A DNA stretch of 60,000 nt from the NCBI GenBank assembly GCA_030704615.1, contig CM060731.1, forward strand, positions 76,242,756-76,302,755. The letters run 5' to 3'. Below, one piece after another: positions 1-12,401 of the stretch. Below the pieces are notes generated by a model. The model worked only from the letters and a program-made list of their open reading frames with translations, searched no databases and was not told the origin of the DNA. The position numbers and the translations under genes are program-made. Position 1 is the first letter of the stretch. Each line of letters opens with the position of its first letter. This stretch comes from Takakia lepidozioides. Taxonomy: Eukaryota; Streptophyta; Takakiopsida; Takakiales; Takakiaceae.

Positions 1-10
1 TAAACCTCAC

Positions 11-3000
11 CTAAAGTGGGCTCACGTGCCTGCACTCATTCAGAAAGAGGCAACCAAATATGTCGTTGAAAAACTCTACGCCCCGCATCAGTCCTCTTTC
101 TCCTACCATGCTCTCCACATCATACTTGCATGCTCTCCCACAATCCGGACAGTAGGTGACCTGAGCATATACAGACTGAACTGTAAGGCATACTCCGCTG
201 TGACATAACTTTCTTCTTCAAGTTGTGGTGGCAAGTCAGTTAAAGAAAAATACTTTGGATAACAACCTGGCAAATTTTTGGACTTCACAAACTGACAAGA
301 AACCATGAACATGTTCTCCAGTCAAACTTCCATCCATGGCGAGAGTCTTGAATTGGTACCAGCATCAAGCACATATTTGAAACCTACCTCTAGAAGCTTC
401 GGATGGAAGGAGTTATCCAGCATGATGTCAACTCCATAAATAGCCCTTGATCTTGAACAGTGCATTTCTGGATGCAATGCCACGGCTCCCTCGAAAACAG
501 CACGAAGAACATCCCTCACTCTCTTATGTATGTCTATCCATTTCACTGCACATTGATTGACAAATTATGATAAAAAAGAGACTACGCGCAAAATGAACTC
601 GTTGGGTATGCATAGTCTCTTCGCATTTTCTTACTGCATTTTTTCCTCCGCCCAACCACTCTTCTGTCATCCACCCTCACTCCATACCCAAGGGGCCAAG
701 AAGATAATTTCAACATCAGTGAAGAAACAGCCGATAAAGTCCTTTGGTTCCAAACAGCCCTGCTCCACCTAAGGCACATCAGATCAAAATAGACTGGAAA
801 GAGAGATGGACTGAAGCATTTATATTACCATTATGCTCCTTCTCAAACTGAGGAACCCAGTCGTGAGCATTGATGTGATTCAGCGGCCTGGTACCATAAT
901 TCTGCAAATCAATCATACCCACTTTCCTATATGAATCCTGCATCCAGTAACTTCTTGATTTCTTCCCAAACTTTAGCTGCATAGTTGGGATTCATTCTGT
1001 AACGTTTAGGGTTGGGCTGAAAAGACATGGTAGTTATGGAATGCAGAATTTCATTTTCCTATCGTAAAACCCAACTCCACAATAATCACCCCACGGAACA
1101 AGGAATTTTTGGTGAAAATTTGAACAGTCATGAATGGACAATTCGAAAACAAAAAAGGGGAAATAAGCAGATCAAATCTGGCTTCAGTGGACACATCTCT
1201 GTTAGAGGGACGATTGGTTTGTTTTGAGTGCAAAAATCAGATCAATTTTTTGGGATGTAGCTGACAATACTTTCTGCAACACAGTGTGGGGCTACATATG
1301 ATGAAAAGCACTACACTCTGTGTGGTATGCTCAACCGTGTTTTGTTGGGGGTTCGCATATCATCTAATAAGGCTTTGAAATGGTAATTTTGCATCTGAAA
1401 ACATACTATGGGACAGGTATATCATTTTAAATATGATAATAGGTAAAACCTCCATGTTGGATAATGTAATGAACTGGGAAAAGTCCCAGGATGACACCCC
1501 ACATCAGCCTATCATGCCCTACCCTTAGTTAACACAATTACTACAGACTTCCCTGATTCTTCGACTTTAGCACGTATCCTCGTGCAGCAAATTTCTAACA
1601 TATTTGTACAATGCAATAAGTGCCACAAGGCCATTTCCCCCTTCAGACAGGGCAAAACATGAGGACAGGCTGCAGGACCTTAGTAACCAGGACTACACAT
1701 GCAGGGGAACATTATGAGATCTTGAAGATGTTACTCACCATAACTGTGAAATGAGTGTCATAGTCTGTAAGGCTGCTCTCTTCAGTAGTGTACTGGTTGT
1801 TTGAAAATCGAGCCTGCAGCACTACCCTCTTCTTGTTATTGATACTCTCAACCCACGTTCTTGATCAGATGTGACTAAGTCACCTCCGATGTTGTTGCCA
1901 CTCCAAGATTTCAAAACCCCAGCATAAACAAATTCTGTCATGATTGAGACGAGAGTAACACTTAATACTTAATAACCTTGTCAAAATCCCCTGGCTCAAA
2001 TGAAGACAAAGAAGGTAAGAGAATTTCAACATAGACAAAGAGGTGAAGGCCAGAGGGAGGTCAACTGGTACCCAGAAAACATCAGAGAGGAATATCTCCA
2101 AGGGTTGCACACTCCTCAACAAAATGATGTAGCGCAGATCAAACTTGCGCCCCTGGTAGAGGGCAGGCTGCTCAATATACTTTTGGCCAATCTTCGGTCC
2201 TGTCTCCACCAGTCGCACCAGTGCTGGTAAGCTCCCTGTCACAGTAGTGTCGATGGTGCGTGCCATGTTCCACGGTTTCACAATCCAAAGATTGTCTCGT
2301 CCCATCTCCTCTCTTTCCAAATACTCGCCAATTAGAGCAGGTAGCTGTGTCTCCATGTTGTAGGTTGGTTGGATCCAGTCTGGCGCCCCGCATGCCTAGG
2401 CACAAAGTAATACAACACAACTGAGCTAGATGCACAAACCACACTGACTACACTTTAAGGTATGATGTATTTCCAGCAAATTCCAATACCGTATTGGCAG
2501 ATGATCTCTTAGAGGAGCTGAAGCACTGAATCCGTGAGGATTATGGACTAAGAACTAAGAAAACTCCAGTCACAGTCGCATGCCCCAACTGTAAAGATGG
2601 CTGAGCAAGCCCCCCCAAGTCCCAAGACTGACCAGTCATACATCAACCATCACCCACTTACGATAGATACAAGATTTTGCATGCTACTAATGTATTTCCA
2701 TTTCCCTCATCACCTGAGCTTTTAGTAAGCGTATATGAATTTCTGACTTTGCTTATAAATGCATCTATGGATTAAGAAGAGACAAAGATTAGACATGAGG
2801 GAGCAGAAAAACCTTCTGGATTGTCTGGGCTAAGTGGTGCTTCATCACAAGGCACGCCTCTAATGGGAACTGATTGACATACTGGTGCGATTGTAGCCAC
2901 CATGCTTTCTGCAACTCATCGTCTATTTGCATGTGTGTCCATATGATATCGGCTTTCCCTGGGTCCTCAACTGATTGTACCAGCCCAAAAGAAAAAATAC

Positions 3001-6000
3001 AACCAACTTCCATATCCATCAATAAGAAAATAGAGAGTTCATTCACATCATTACCCCTCCCTCCACAAATACAGCACTTTTCCTAATCTCTCAATCTGAC
3101 AGCAAGCCTACGACACTCAGAAAACATAAACTGAAGCAATAACAAGGAGCATGCAGACAACAGAATCGTGAAGGAAGATGAGGCCAGACATTCAGAAAAC
3201 ATAAAGACCGAAGCAGCATGCAGACAAACAGAATCGTGAAGGAAGATGGAGGCCAGTAAGGAGATTACATCTCACCGAACACGAACTCAGGCCGACTGAG
3301 AAACTCGGTAACTGCTGGGATATCACAATACACAGAAAGAGGCCCTCCATCACTTGGCCGAGCACTCTGTGTAGGAGCACCACTTGCAAGAGTCTTCATC
3401 ACTCTGGCTGTCATCAGTTGATTGTGATGCATTTGGTATTCCTGCAATCATGAAGACTCATATTTAGAGAAAGAAAGTCCAAGTAGGGAAGAAGGGCCCT
3501 TGCCAGCTCAATATCTCCACTTACAGCCTTGGTGCTGCTTGAGTATGAATGAGAGTAAGAATGTCAATATATCCTGCATCATATCATAGCTGCAATTGGG
3601 TTCAAACAGCAAGATATGAGCTGCAAAGTGCTGTACCTTGGTCAACATTGAATGAATTGTATACTCGGAGAGACTTGATTGTTCAAGGGACACTAGCCAC
3701 TTAAGGAGTCTATCCGTCTCTTTAAAATGGCACTTGAAAGCAAGAAAAGCTCCACCTGTTTGAAAAAGCCGCATGGAGTCTGGAACCAAGCAGACAGGCG
3801 TGAGAAGCGCTGCTTCTCTTCTCCCACTCCGAACAAGTAGTCACGCATGCATTCGTCCCCTTTTTCTAGGTCTTGGATAGGCCATAGCAATGAATAGCTG
3901 CAGAAATGATCTGCCATAATTAGATATTCCAAAGCAAAGTCAGCTGACAATATTACCAGCTACTATGGAGCCTGAGTGCTCTCTCTCACTTCTATCAAGG
4001 ATCAAAAGTTTCATAAATTTTTCCACTGCAGAGAGATCAACTCTGAAGTAAAAAAAACCATGCTTTGCCACGCTATAGGCCTACCCTGGAGTACGCATCT
4101 GCTGTGTGGGCTGACAACTCCAACCGGGCCAAGTCTCTAAAGTCCATTCAAGAGGGGGTGCTCAAGGAGTGCATGTCAGCATGCTCCAAAACAGCTGATG
4201 TGGGTGAGTTTGGCATTTCTCCCTTAAGCTCCTAACACGATGAATTCAAGGTCAGATGGTGGGGTAAGCTGCAACGTACGACTAATACCAGATATATTAA
4301 GTTAATTGACTCTATATCTTGGAAGCAGGAGCCCCCTGTCAAACAGGCTAAGTCCTGGCGGAAGAGGGTAGAAGAGATTTTCAAGGATCTGAATCTAAGT
4401 CCACAAGCCATGACCCTGCTGGATAAATTTGACTTAGAGGCTGAAGTTTCCAAGGCCATGTCTGTTGCCAGGAAATTGTCTGATGTGTGCGGGCAACCTG
4501 ACGACAATATCCACTTCCTGATTCATCGTCCTGGGTACTCTCACCAGAGAGACAACCTCTTCAATTCCATCAAGGGAATTGTTCCTGTACATCTGTTTAC
4601 CAACTTCGAAAATATCGTGGCTGAGCCAAAAGCCCAGGCCCTTTTGGGGTCTAGATATTGGGCAAATCACAAACAGCAGATTGATGTTTGTGTGAAGGGA
4701 TTTCTAGAGGATACCTGGAAAACTCGGATCAATTGCATGTTTCAAGGTAAGTCATACTACCTTCGTCAGCCCCTGACAAAGGTAGTTTCTGTCCCTTTGT
4801 GTTCCGCTCAAACTGGGTGCGGGGTCAATGGCCGCAAGGCTACGGCAAACAACGTCTTATGAGTACATTCTACCAAGATCAAAGTTTCTCCTTCGTTTCA
4901 CCAGACACCAACATCTAACCTCCTCTGCAAGATCAAAAATATCTGCTTCACCAAACATCAGAGCTTAAGAGGGAGTGTCATTTGAGATGTTTCAAGAAGA
5001 GAGGGAGACGGACACACGAAGAGAACCTGATTGCAGACTGAAGTGTGCCATCAGGTAAGAACATGAAGGGAGCAACCCGGAAGTTGGGTGCATCGCTGTG
5101 CCGAAGTGCGGACCCCAGTTCATCCATTACGTACCTGTGATAATTGCTGTTTATTCAAAAACCCACTTCTTGTCTAATCTGGCAATGTACAATAGAACCA
5201 AACCCTGGCCAAGACATCAGGTTTCCAAGCAGGGTCAGCTCATGAGCTGACAACCAAATGTGACTGCAAAGACTCTTTGAATGGCCAGCATGACAAAAAC
5301 CCTCTCAAAACCATACATTAATAACTAAAAGAAGTCCTTGAAATTAGAAGTACTTGGATAACCCAATGAACCAAACATACCTCTGGATAAGAATATCGAG
5401 AGAGTCAGTTAAAACATTCAGGATCTTAGAAAGAAAATGGAAGATGTACTTACAAGACTGTAGAATTGTTTTATGGCTCAGTCGCCATGCATCCCATAAA
5501 AGCAGGGAGTTTGGGAGTCATCACCAGTCAGAAGAAGAGAGTGACACAAAAGAGTGAGAACAGGAAGCAGGAACGGAGAGCCAGCAAGGCCACCTTTACC
5601 AGATGGGGGTCTCATCAAGCTTCTCTTCGTCAGCTAGTCTGTATGTCAAGATATATTGCCACATAGCACTCATCACTCGCTCCACCAGGGGCTCACAGAG
5701 GGAAAACACGGGCAGCCGTGGTCTCAGATTGATGTCTAGCACTTGATTTTCTTTTTCAAGAATTTTGGTCGCACTCATACCATTCAGTTCATGAAGGGTT
5801 GGTAAAGCTTCCACAATGCTCACCGCACTGATCCCAAAAGGTCCTGGGATGTCTACCTGCAATCAATAGAGCCCATTCAAACACACCATGTCATTTTCAG
5901 TAATACCGGCTTCATTATACTGACCTCACTTGAGGGTAGAGGAAGGCTATGCTTAGAGTCTCCAGGAACAAAGCACATCCTTCTTACTATCTCTGATATC

Positions 6001-8564
6001 ACCGTCGGTTGGCTATAGCTGACACTGGCATAGTCAACAATTTCAAATGAATGTCTGCAGCAACTGCTGAAGCATCCGATTTCCTTTGCTGATTGGATGC
6101 CAGAATCATGATTGATGGAATGCTTGTAAGGTGAGATCTACATGCCCCATCATGGACATTGCTGAGATGCATCGTATAGTGCTCATTTGTGTTCCAATTG
6201 ATTGCCATCTTTGTTCTCGTGATGTATCGTTCTAGGCACAACAAGAGTAACCTCATTTCAAAGTCAAACCAACTTCCCCTTGAAGAACTGAGGACCAAAA
6301 GTCAAGTGAGTTATCTAACAATGGTAGACATGGTATCACCTGAAGTGACTGCAGTGATACCAGGGACCATAATGTCCTGAGCAAATTTGCTACAGACTCC
6401 TCGGAAAATTCATTTTCTCGGAGGTTCAAAGATGTAAGTCTTGGCAATTCCTCGGGATTAAACACCTGTCAGGACATACCAACATCAGCAAACATATAAC
6501 AAAAGGCTCATGGACTGTAGAAAACAAGGAAAATTTAAGACAGTTGGATGCACAAAGGAGAAACCTACATTGGCATTTTGTACAATCTCAAAAAGTCTAC
6601 ACCCCAGTTATGGATATCAAAGGGAATTCAACCACCTGCTTTGACAATATATCCCCAATGCTCATTTGGCAAGGAAGAAGCAGGATGTCTTCAACATCTG
6701 GCGATATCTGATGTATTGGTCTACATCTTGCCCTTGATAATCTAGAGAACACCACATATCCGAAGGACATATGAGTCCATCAATAGCCAACAGATAACAT
6801 GCAAGCAACTTACCTTAGCAGAAAGAATTTGCATGTTGCGGTCCGATAAATCAAGACAGGTTATATCTCTCAGTATGTGGCTTTCATTTATAGTTTCACT
6901 GAGTAGCTCCACTCCAAAGATGCCCGCACAAAACCCGATGGCCCATTGGCCATAATTTTCCATGAGTTTACTGTTGTAGATCTCAAGGTGTGGCCGTGCT
7001 GCAAGTATCGCCTCCTTTAAAGCAGCACACCTGAATGCCAATTGTAAACATATTGTATGAAGAGTTTGAACTGACAACAGCAGACTGCTGAACAGAAAGT
7101 TGTCCCAGCTGCAAGTGTTCTCCCTTGCACTTTGTCACCAAAACTGTCATGTCCTAAAGGTCATTGACATCCAGGCGAGGCAGGCGGAGGAGGTGGAGGA
7201 GGAAAGCATGGAGGGAGATTACACTTATGAGATACATACTCATGTAAGTCGACAGGAGTGTCATTGAGCCAAAGAGCACGCAAAAGGGGAAGGCCTGCCA
7301 CTGTGTGCACCACCACATCCATTGACTCCAACTGATTTCCCCAAAGGCTCAGCCCCACCAAGTCCTACGCCACAACATTAAGAATGTTAGGAGCAATCAA
7401 ATTGACAGATCTAACAACCATGCATGACTGGTCACACCATATGATCCAATTTGATTATTTCATGATATCCCCACAGGCTTAGCACCACCAAATCCTACAC
7501 CACAAGATTAGAGAAGTTTAGAGCAATCAAATTGACAGATATAACAACCATGCATAACTGGTCACTCCATGGATCCAATTGGATTATCTTACTGGAAATC
7601 TGGAAGACAAGTTCAGAGTTTGAAGGCTGGCATCCGTAATGCCTGAGTCATCAAGCTCGAGCCAAAAAACATTATGTCCCTTCTCTCTTGCTGTGGACTC
7701 TGCTTTCTCAATTACAGCTTCCACACTTGGGCATTCTGCATTCTCTGAAAACTGCTCTTCATCCTCCACCTCTTCATTATTTCCGAGGTCCGACTCATCC
7801 TCTATGCACATCAGTGCAGCCATCCTCTTAGCCAATCCTGGAGTTACTTGCAGCTGCTACAAGTGATCCAACATGCTTGATCAATGAGTAAGAAATATAT
7901 TCACACCTGAAATACTTAGGCAACCAGGGTAATTTCCACTATAATTTGCACCAGTATCAAACCCAATCCTTGTGAGTCCAAGCTAGAGGTGGTTAGTTTG
8001 AAAGTTATGAATGCCCCAGCACCTGCCCATCCCTTCCCATACACCTAGAAAGGCATAAGAGAGGTCTGTGCTACTCCTGCACCTTGAAAAATGTGGTCAG
8101 TACATGTGGGACTGCAAGAGGTCAATTCCAACTAGACCAGTATTACACTGATATAAAACAGCACTGCAAGCAGTACGGTTTGCTACTTCAACCTCGACAA
8201 CAAGTCAGTCAAGCAGTCATCGTCCAAAGGTAGCTTTTTTGGAGTAACCTCTACCTGTAGGAATAAATGCGAACCAGAAAAAAACCCATCCATGACCCAC
8301 CTGCTTACGTGCATCAGGGAGGCGGAAAGACCAGGCGTGGTCAACTAAGAACACACTCTCACACTTCCCCATTCTTTCAGTGGAAACAAGCCGCCTCTGT
8401 GCTCCCCATTCGCTAGGCTCAATCTGGAAGAAGCTCCCTCCATCGAAGACATCCGCTGACAGCTTTTCAAAAAGACTTTGGTAGAGCGATGGCGGAAGAC
8501 CTGCAGATGCCAGCAGCACGCCATGCACCTTCTCAAACTCGTCAAATCCCTGGATGATTCCCAT
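11..8564 (-). CDS. TTLL12: TTLL12-like (tubulin-tyrosine-ligase-like 12) protein, 15 exons
   Basis: TTLL12 proteins combine an N-terminal SET-like and leucine-rich region with a C-terminal TTL-like domain, and are thought to act on tubulin or chromatin without classic ligase activity. I read 15 exons joining in phase: 8301-8564, 7593-7853, 7240-7364, 6814-7030, 6340-6465, 5600-5856, 5027-5134, 3756-3897, 3276-3441, 2813-2970, 2072-2395, 1739-1813, 829-901, 388-545 and 11-160. They total 867 codons including the TAG at 11-13. Seen motifs are VFLVDHAWSFR near residue 75, LRR-like LSLWGN, YVMDELGS, YSLLWPIQDLEKG, the TTL-like IVKPWNMART, HFTVM, and a C-terminal CPDCGRACKY followed by FFNDIFG. 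The start is the ATG at 8564, which opens MGIIQGFDEF. The length fits plant TTLL12. Intron 7 holds a LINE fragment. Family confidence is high; single exon edges could be off by a few bases. Confidence 0.93.
3117..3257. repeat. Tandem duplication in a TTLL12 intron
   Basis: Two adjacent copies of a unit of about 75 bp lie at about 3117-3187 and 3192-3257. Both contain CAGAAAACATAAA, GCATGCAGACAA and AGAATCGTGAAGGAAGATG. The array lies in intron 9 of the TTLL12-like gene, between exons 2813-2970 and 3276-3441, and stops about 20 bp short of the downstream edge of exon 9. It is probably a recent replication-slippage duplication. Confidence 0.85.
4050..4844 (+). mobile_element. 5'-truncated non-LTR retrotransposon (LINE) 3' end
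   Basis: A plus-strand reading, antisense to the host gene, gives RPTLEYASAVWADNSNRA, then KSIQEGVLKECMSACSK, then GEFGISPLSS and KVRWWGKLQR. This is the typical stretch just downstream of the reverse transcriptase in LINE ORF2 proteins. One stop (TAA after PLSS) interrupts it, and the frame then stays open to 4860. The whole piece lies inside TTLL12 intron 7 (3898-5026). A related 5'-truncated copy lies at 37975-38234 and stops matching at the same point (GGCCRCAAGGC), which marks the shared 3' end. The LINE clade cannot be fixed by eye. Confidence 0.75.
7338..7590. repeat. Tandem duplication spanning a TTLL12 exon edge
   Basis: Two copies of about 130 bp (about 7338-7465 and 7468-7590) share GAGCAATCAAATTGACAGAT, TAACAACCATGCAT and GATCCAAT. 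The unit includes the 5' edge and acceptor of TTLL12 exon 3 (the VGLSLWG segment), so intron 2 now holds a degraded copy of that exon edge. Only the copy at 7240-7364 keeps a reading frame compatible with the neighbouring exons. Confidence 0.85.
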
Positions 8565-9144
8565 TCAAACCGCCTTATGCCTGCTTCTAACTTGCTCCAA
8601 TTTCTCTCTGCATTCGGGCTGCGATGTGCTCTCGGATTATCTCTCGATTTCAGTCGAGACCTCCCGCAGTCATTCTTGAACCCTTCAGGAAACCCTTAGT
8701 GTGGTGAAGAGCTCTCTTTTCTCCTGTCTGCCTTTTCTCCTGTCAGCAACATGACGGTTTGTTTAGTGTGGCCTGTGTTTATTGTGGCCTGTGCTTTTCA
8801 ACTTGAGCACATAATCGTTTTGTATTCCAGAAAACCCCAGTTTGCTATTTTTCATAGGCTCGCTTAAATTTCGAGGCTCGAGCCTCTCCGGTCTAAGAGA
8901 GAGTTCTACTCTCCTATGTTTTCTTGTCTTTCTCCTCTTCCCTGAGCTTAGCTCTTCTTCTCGTACTTTTGTTTCTGCCCCCCTATTGCCTCGGATTTTG
9001 CAGCACTCGGTGCTTGGGCTTCGGCACCGAGTGCTGCAAAATGAGACATATCTCCACCGAATGAGGCTCACGGCTAAACCCAAAGGCTCCGGAGCGGGAA
9101 GGAAAGGAGGAGGAGGAGTTGCGGGCATCTAGTCTACGGCAGCC
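8565..9144. promoter_or_regulatory. Divergent upstream region of TTLL12 and the TruA-family gene
   Basis: This 580-bp stretch separates the ATG of the minus-strand TTLL12-like gene (8564) from the proposed ATG of the plus-strand pseudouridine synthase gene (9145). It must hold both promoters and 5' UTRs. No convincing TATA box is visible on either strand. It includes a pyrimidine-rich tract at about 8880-8960 and the long hairpin at 8995-9042. Open frames crossing it show no conserved motif. Confidence 0.5.
8995..9042. repeat. Perfect 19-bp inverted repeat (hairpin)
   Basis: The arms ATTTTGCAGCACTCGGTGC (8995-9013) and its exact reverse complement (9024-9042) are separated by a 10-nt loop. 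The hairpin lies in the intergenic region between two divergent genes. It could be a cruciform, a hairpin in the 5' leader of the plus-strand gene, or a remnant of a palindromic element. Confidence 0.9.
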
Positions 9145-11582
9145 ATGGCACGAGGGGGTATATGTTGGGCTTCGGGGTGGGGCTCTGTTACGGGCTGTTG
9201 GGTTGCATCACCTCGGACATGGGGTCGTGCGTCTACTAATGGGGGGATCAGAGTGGAGATGAATCGTGCTAAGGTTGTCTGAAACCTCCCATTTCGGAAG
9301 GGTGATTCATAATAGTGGAGAACTTCACACTTCGCTTGCATTTCGAAAGGTGGAAGATCTTACGTAGTGCAGCAGGAAGCATGAAGTGCACATGACTAAA
9401 GCTTTTGATTTGCTCTTTGCCCTTGGATTTTTCCCGTTGATTTTCCTGCTCATTTGTCTTCGTCACCAATATTTGCATTCGATTTCAAACTTATCCAGAG
9501 TGCCAAGCCAGACAACGGGCTTTTAACCTTCGAGACTCCTCACAGTGGCGTTGAGAGCTTCACTCAGACTGAAGTCGGCGTGGAGAGCAAACCCACATGG
9601 AAATGGAGGTTGGTGATCTCCTATGATGGCACCAATTACTCAGGTTTCCCCTCCAACCTGTGTTTAGTATATCTTATGCCCTCGGTAGGCCCCTTGTAGC
9701 AATCTAGTTGGCAGCTCAACTAAGGTAGAGACGAAATTGAGTGAGCTTTCATAGCGACGTGGTGTCGGCAACTCTTGGTGACCTCGAGGGGATGAATGGC
9801 AGGGTGGCAACTGCAGCCAAGGGCAAACGGTCTGACAGTGCAGTACTTGGTAGAGGATGCACTGGCCAAGGTGACCAGATGCACACGTGATCAGCTGCTT
9901 CTTTGCGCTGCAGGCCGCACAGATGCTGGTGTTCATGCCTGGGGTCAGGTGAGACGTCCCCCTCTCGTCACCCCCCTCCTCGTTCTCTCTCTCTCTGCCC
10001 AGTATATGTCCATGGCCAAACTGGAGCTACAGCAGCATCATGCTGAAATGAACTGGTGTTTTCTAGCCTTATGTTGGTACCAGCTTTGTATGTCAAACCT
10101 ATAACCAGATTGTCATTGGCTGTATGTTTGCTGGGGGCCATTTTGCAAGGAGTCCATATACTGTGGAGGGCTGAAACCCACTCTCGCAAGGAGGGCAGGT
10201 AGTATACTCCTGAGACTATGGTATGTGGTGTCATAGGTACCATCCACAGGTAACGCTCATATGAGTTAAGTGGCCTGGTATAAAACAGTTAGTAGTTAGT
10301 ACTCTAGTTTGCCCTATCTGTGCAGACCAATGGCTTTAGAATGTCTTCCATCATTTTGACCCCGGGCATGAACAATCTCATTATGTGCTGTACAGGTCAT
10401 TGCATAATGTCGTCATTATCAAATTTGCGCAGGTGGCTCATTTTGTGACTCCATATTGCTTTGACCAGTTACAATCCTTGCATACATCCCTGAATGGCAT
10501 TCTGCCCTATGACATTCGAGTACGAGAGGTGTCCGCAGTGCAACCAGAATTTCATGCCCGATTCTCTGCCCTTAGAAAGACATATCAATACAGGGCCTAT
10601 GTTGCTCCAGTTATGGACCCCTTCCAGCGCTCTTATGCCCATCACATAAGGCATGAGATCAATGCTCATGCCATGCAGGAGGCTGCCTCTTACTTTGTTG
10701 GTGAGCACGATTTTTCAGCATTCGCCAATACTTCAAACGACCCACCACTGCGGCCTCCGATCAGAAAGATCCTTCAATTCAATGTCCTTGCAACGGTGTG
10801 TATGTGTATGGCAACTAGATCTTCCATTGGCTTAAGTTAGAAAAACAAAGTATGTTCGATGACTTTCCATCAATCATGTCTTTGTTTCTAAGAGAAGATG
10901 AAAGCAAGGCAGCACAGCAGAAGAAAAGAACCTGCTTGACTTTCAACAGAAATTTCTGTCACACTCTCAGGTGGTTGTGATTTGGTGCAGTGTTTTGCTG
11001 AAGGTGAGAAAGAGGAAAATGTCTCGGTCCCTGTTCTTAAGAATGTGTGGGTGGTCAAGTTGTACTACAATCCACATTGGGTGGTTGCACGGTATGCAGG
11101 GTCCGCAATTGCAGTTTGAAGTGGAAGGCACGGGTTTCCTGTACAAACAAGTGCGCAACATGGTAATGCCTGTGGTTAACTTGCAAGGATCACAAGATGA
11201 AATAGGTAGGGGGGGGACAGGGTCAAAGGCTTGTTGAGCTCTTGTAGTTTTTTGGTGCACAGAAATATTTATGTATATGTGAAGTAGTGCTAGAGCCCCA
11301 AGGATCTAAGAAAGTCTTAACTGATGATGGGTGCAGGTGGGTTTGTTGATAGAGATAGGAAAGGAAGTATTACCTCCAAGAGCAGTGTGCAGTCTGGTTG
11401 CTTCTCAGGACCGAAAAGAGGTGGCCAAGGTTGCTCGAACTGCCCCACCTAATGGGCTGTATCTCATGTCAGTGGTACATGATGATGCACTTCTAGTGCC
11501 ATCATCAGATGCACCCATGTCAAGCTACGGCAGGTGGCAACAATCTGACACATGCTCCTTAGGTACCGCCCTTCCAACATGA
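9145..11582 (+). CDS. TruA-family tRNA pseudouridine synthase, probably organellar
   Basis: TruA-family enzymes isomerise uridines, typically in the tRNA anticodon stem-loop, to pseudouridine. The exons 9145-9273, 9499-9643, 9803-9948, 10433-10795, 11100-11162 and 11337-11582 join in phase to 363 residues. Core motifs are [14 protein letters not shown], then [11 protein letters not shown], then [14 protein letters not shown] (the catalytic Asp is about residue 132), [23 protein letters not shown], and [16 protein letters not shown] split over the last two exons. About 27 residues follow the usual family end (LMSVVHDD). Exon 1 is the least certain part: it is an Arg/Ser/Trp-rich leader like a transit peptide and uses a weak donor (AAG|GTTGTC). 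Without it, the frame opens at about 9409 with no ATG. Confidence 0.88.
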
Positions 11583-12401
11583 TGTGTTCCAATTCCTGTG
11601 GATCTTCTGCATTTCTTCCTTGTGAACTGCAAGAGGAAGAAATTGTGTGTTTCACAGACATTTTGGCATTCATTACTTCTCTGTCAATGTCAACCTTTAT
11701 TGGATCTCTCCGGATTTTTAATCATCAGAAATAGCCGAGGGTATACAATTTGTGGCAGACTTGGCTGCAGCTGTGTCCAATACCCCACTATCTGCCAAAG
11801 TCCAAATCAATGAAAGCAAGTTGTAACAGCTGTTTCTGCATTTAAAAACACACTCGTCCACTAAGAACTGCTTACTACCTTCGAAGCTAAAATGTGACCA
11901 CCTTCACTTCCCAAACAAAAGCAGCCAGGAAACAGTAGGCAGAAAATTGAATTGGGAATAAATATTGTGCATTGCTTGACGATACCCTGAATTGAGACCC
12001 TGAATTGAGATTAGAACCCTCATGTGGGCCAATCTTAGTTTCTGGTCAGGCTCCGATAGGCTACAGAAATGTCTCACTTGCAGCTGACTATACGGAGTTC
12101 AATGGACAGCCAAAGCAGGGACTTAAAGAGACTATAGGGGTTTGCAGGCTCCTTCTCCTGATGTCTTGCACCTCCCACCGTTTGATGTCAGGGCCCGGCA
12201 TAGGCATGACTGACATGAGAAGCAGAAGATTTAGGTAGAGGGACATGTCATTGTTACTCAATTCAGCTAGGAACCTAGCAGCCTTGTGGTGTGAGAATCC
12301 CACAAGGAGCTCTGCAATCATCCAGAGATGCTAATCTGTTGTAATTTGGATGTCAAATTATGAGAGGCTTATGGACATCATTGAGCAGGAATACTCTTTA
12401 A
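11583..12401. other. Non-coding downstream region
   Basis: No gene is recognisable between the pseudouridine synthase stop and the TTAA-flanked element. Short open frames here (for example 12005-12238) have no conserved motif. The 3' UTR and polyadenylation site of the upstream gene should lie in the first few hundred bases. A short string near 12367 (ATGGACATCATTGAGCAG) recurs almost unchanged near 39480, which suggests dispersed repeat sequence. Confidence 0.4.

Noticed and set aside
3508-3720. Extra TTLL12 exon between 3441 and 3756
   Set aside because: The frame is open, but exons 3756-3897 and 3276-3441 already join in phase and the extra stretch does not resemble TTLL12.
8842-9132. 96-residue plus-strand frame upstream of the pseudouridine synthase gene
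   Set aside because: It crosses the perfect hairpin and a pyrimidine-rich tract, overlaps an equally open minus-strand frame and has no conserved motif. It is better explained as promoter or leader DNA.
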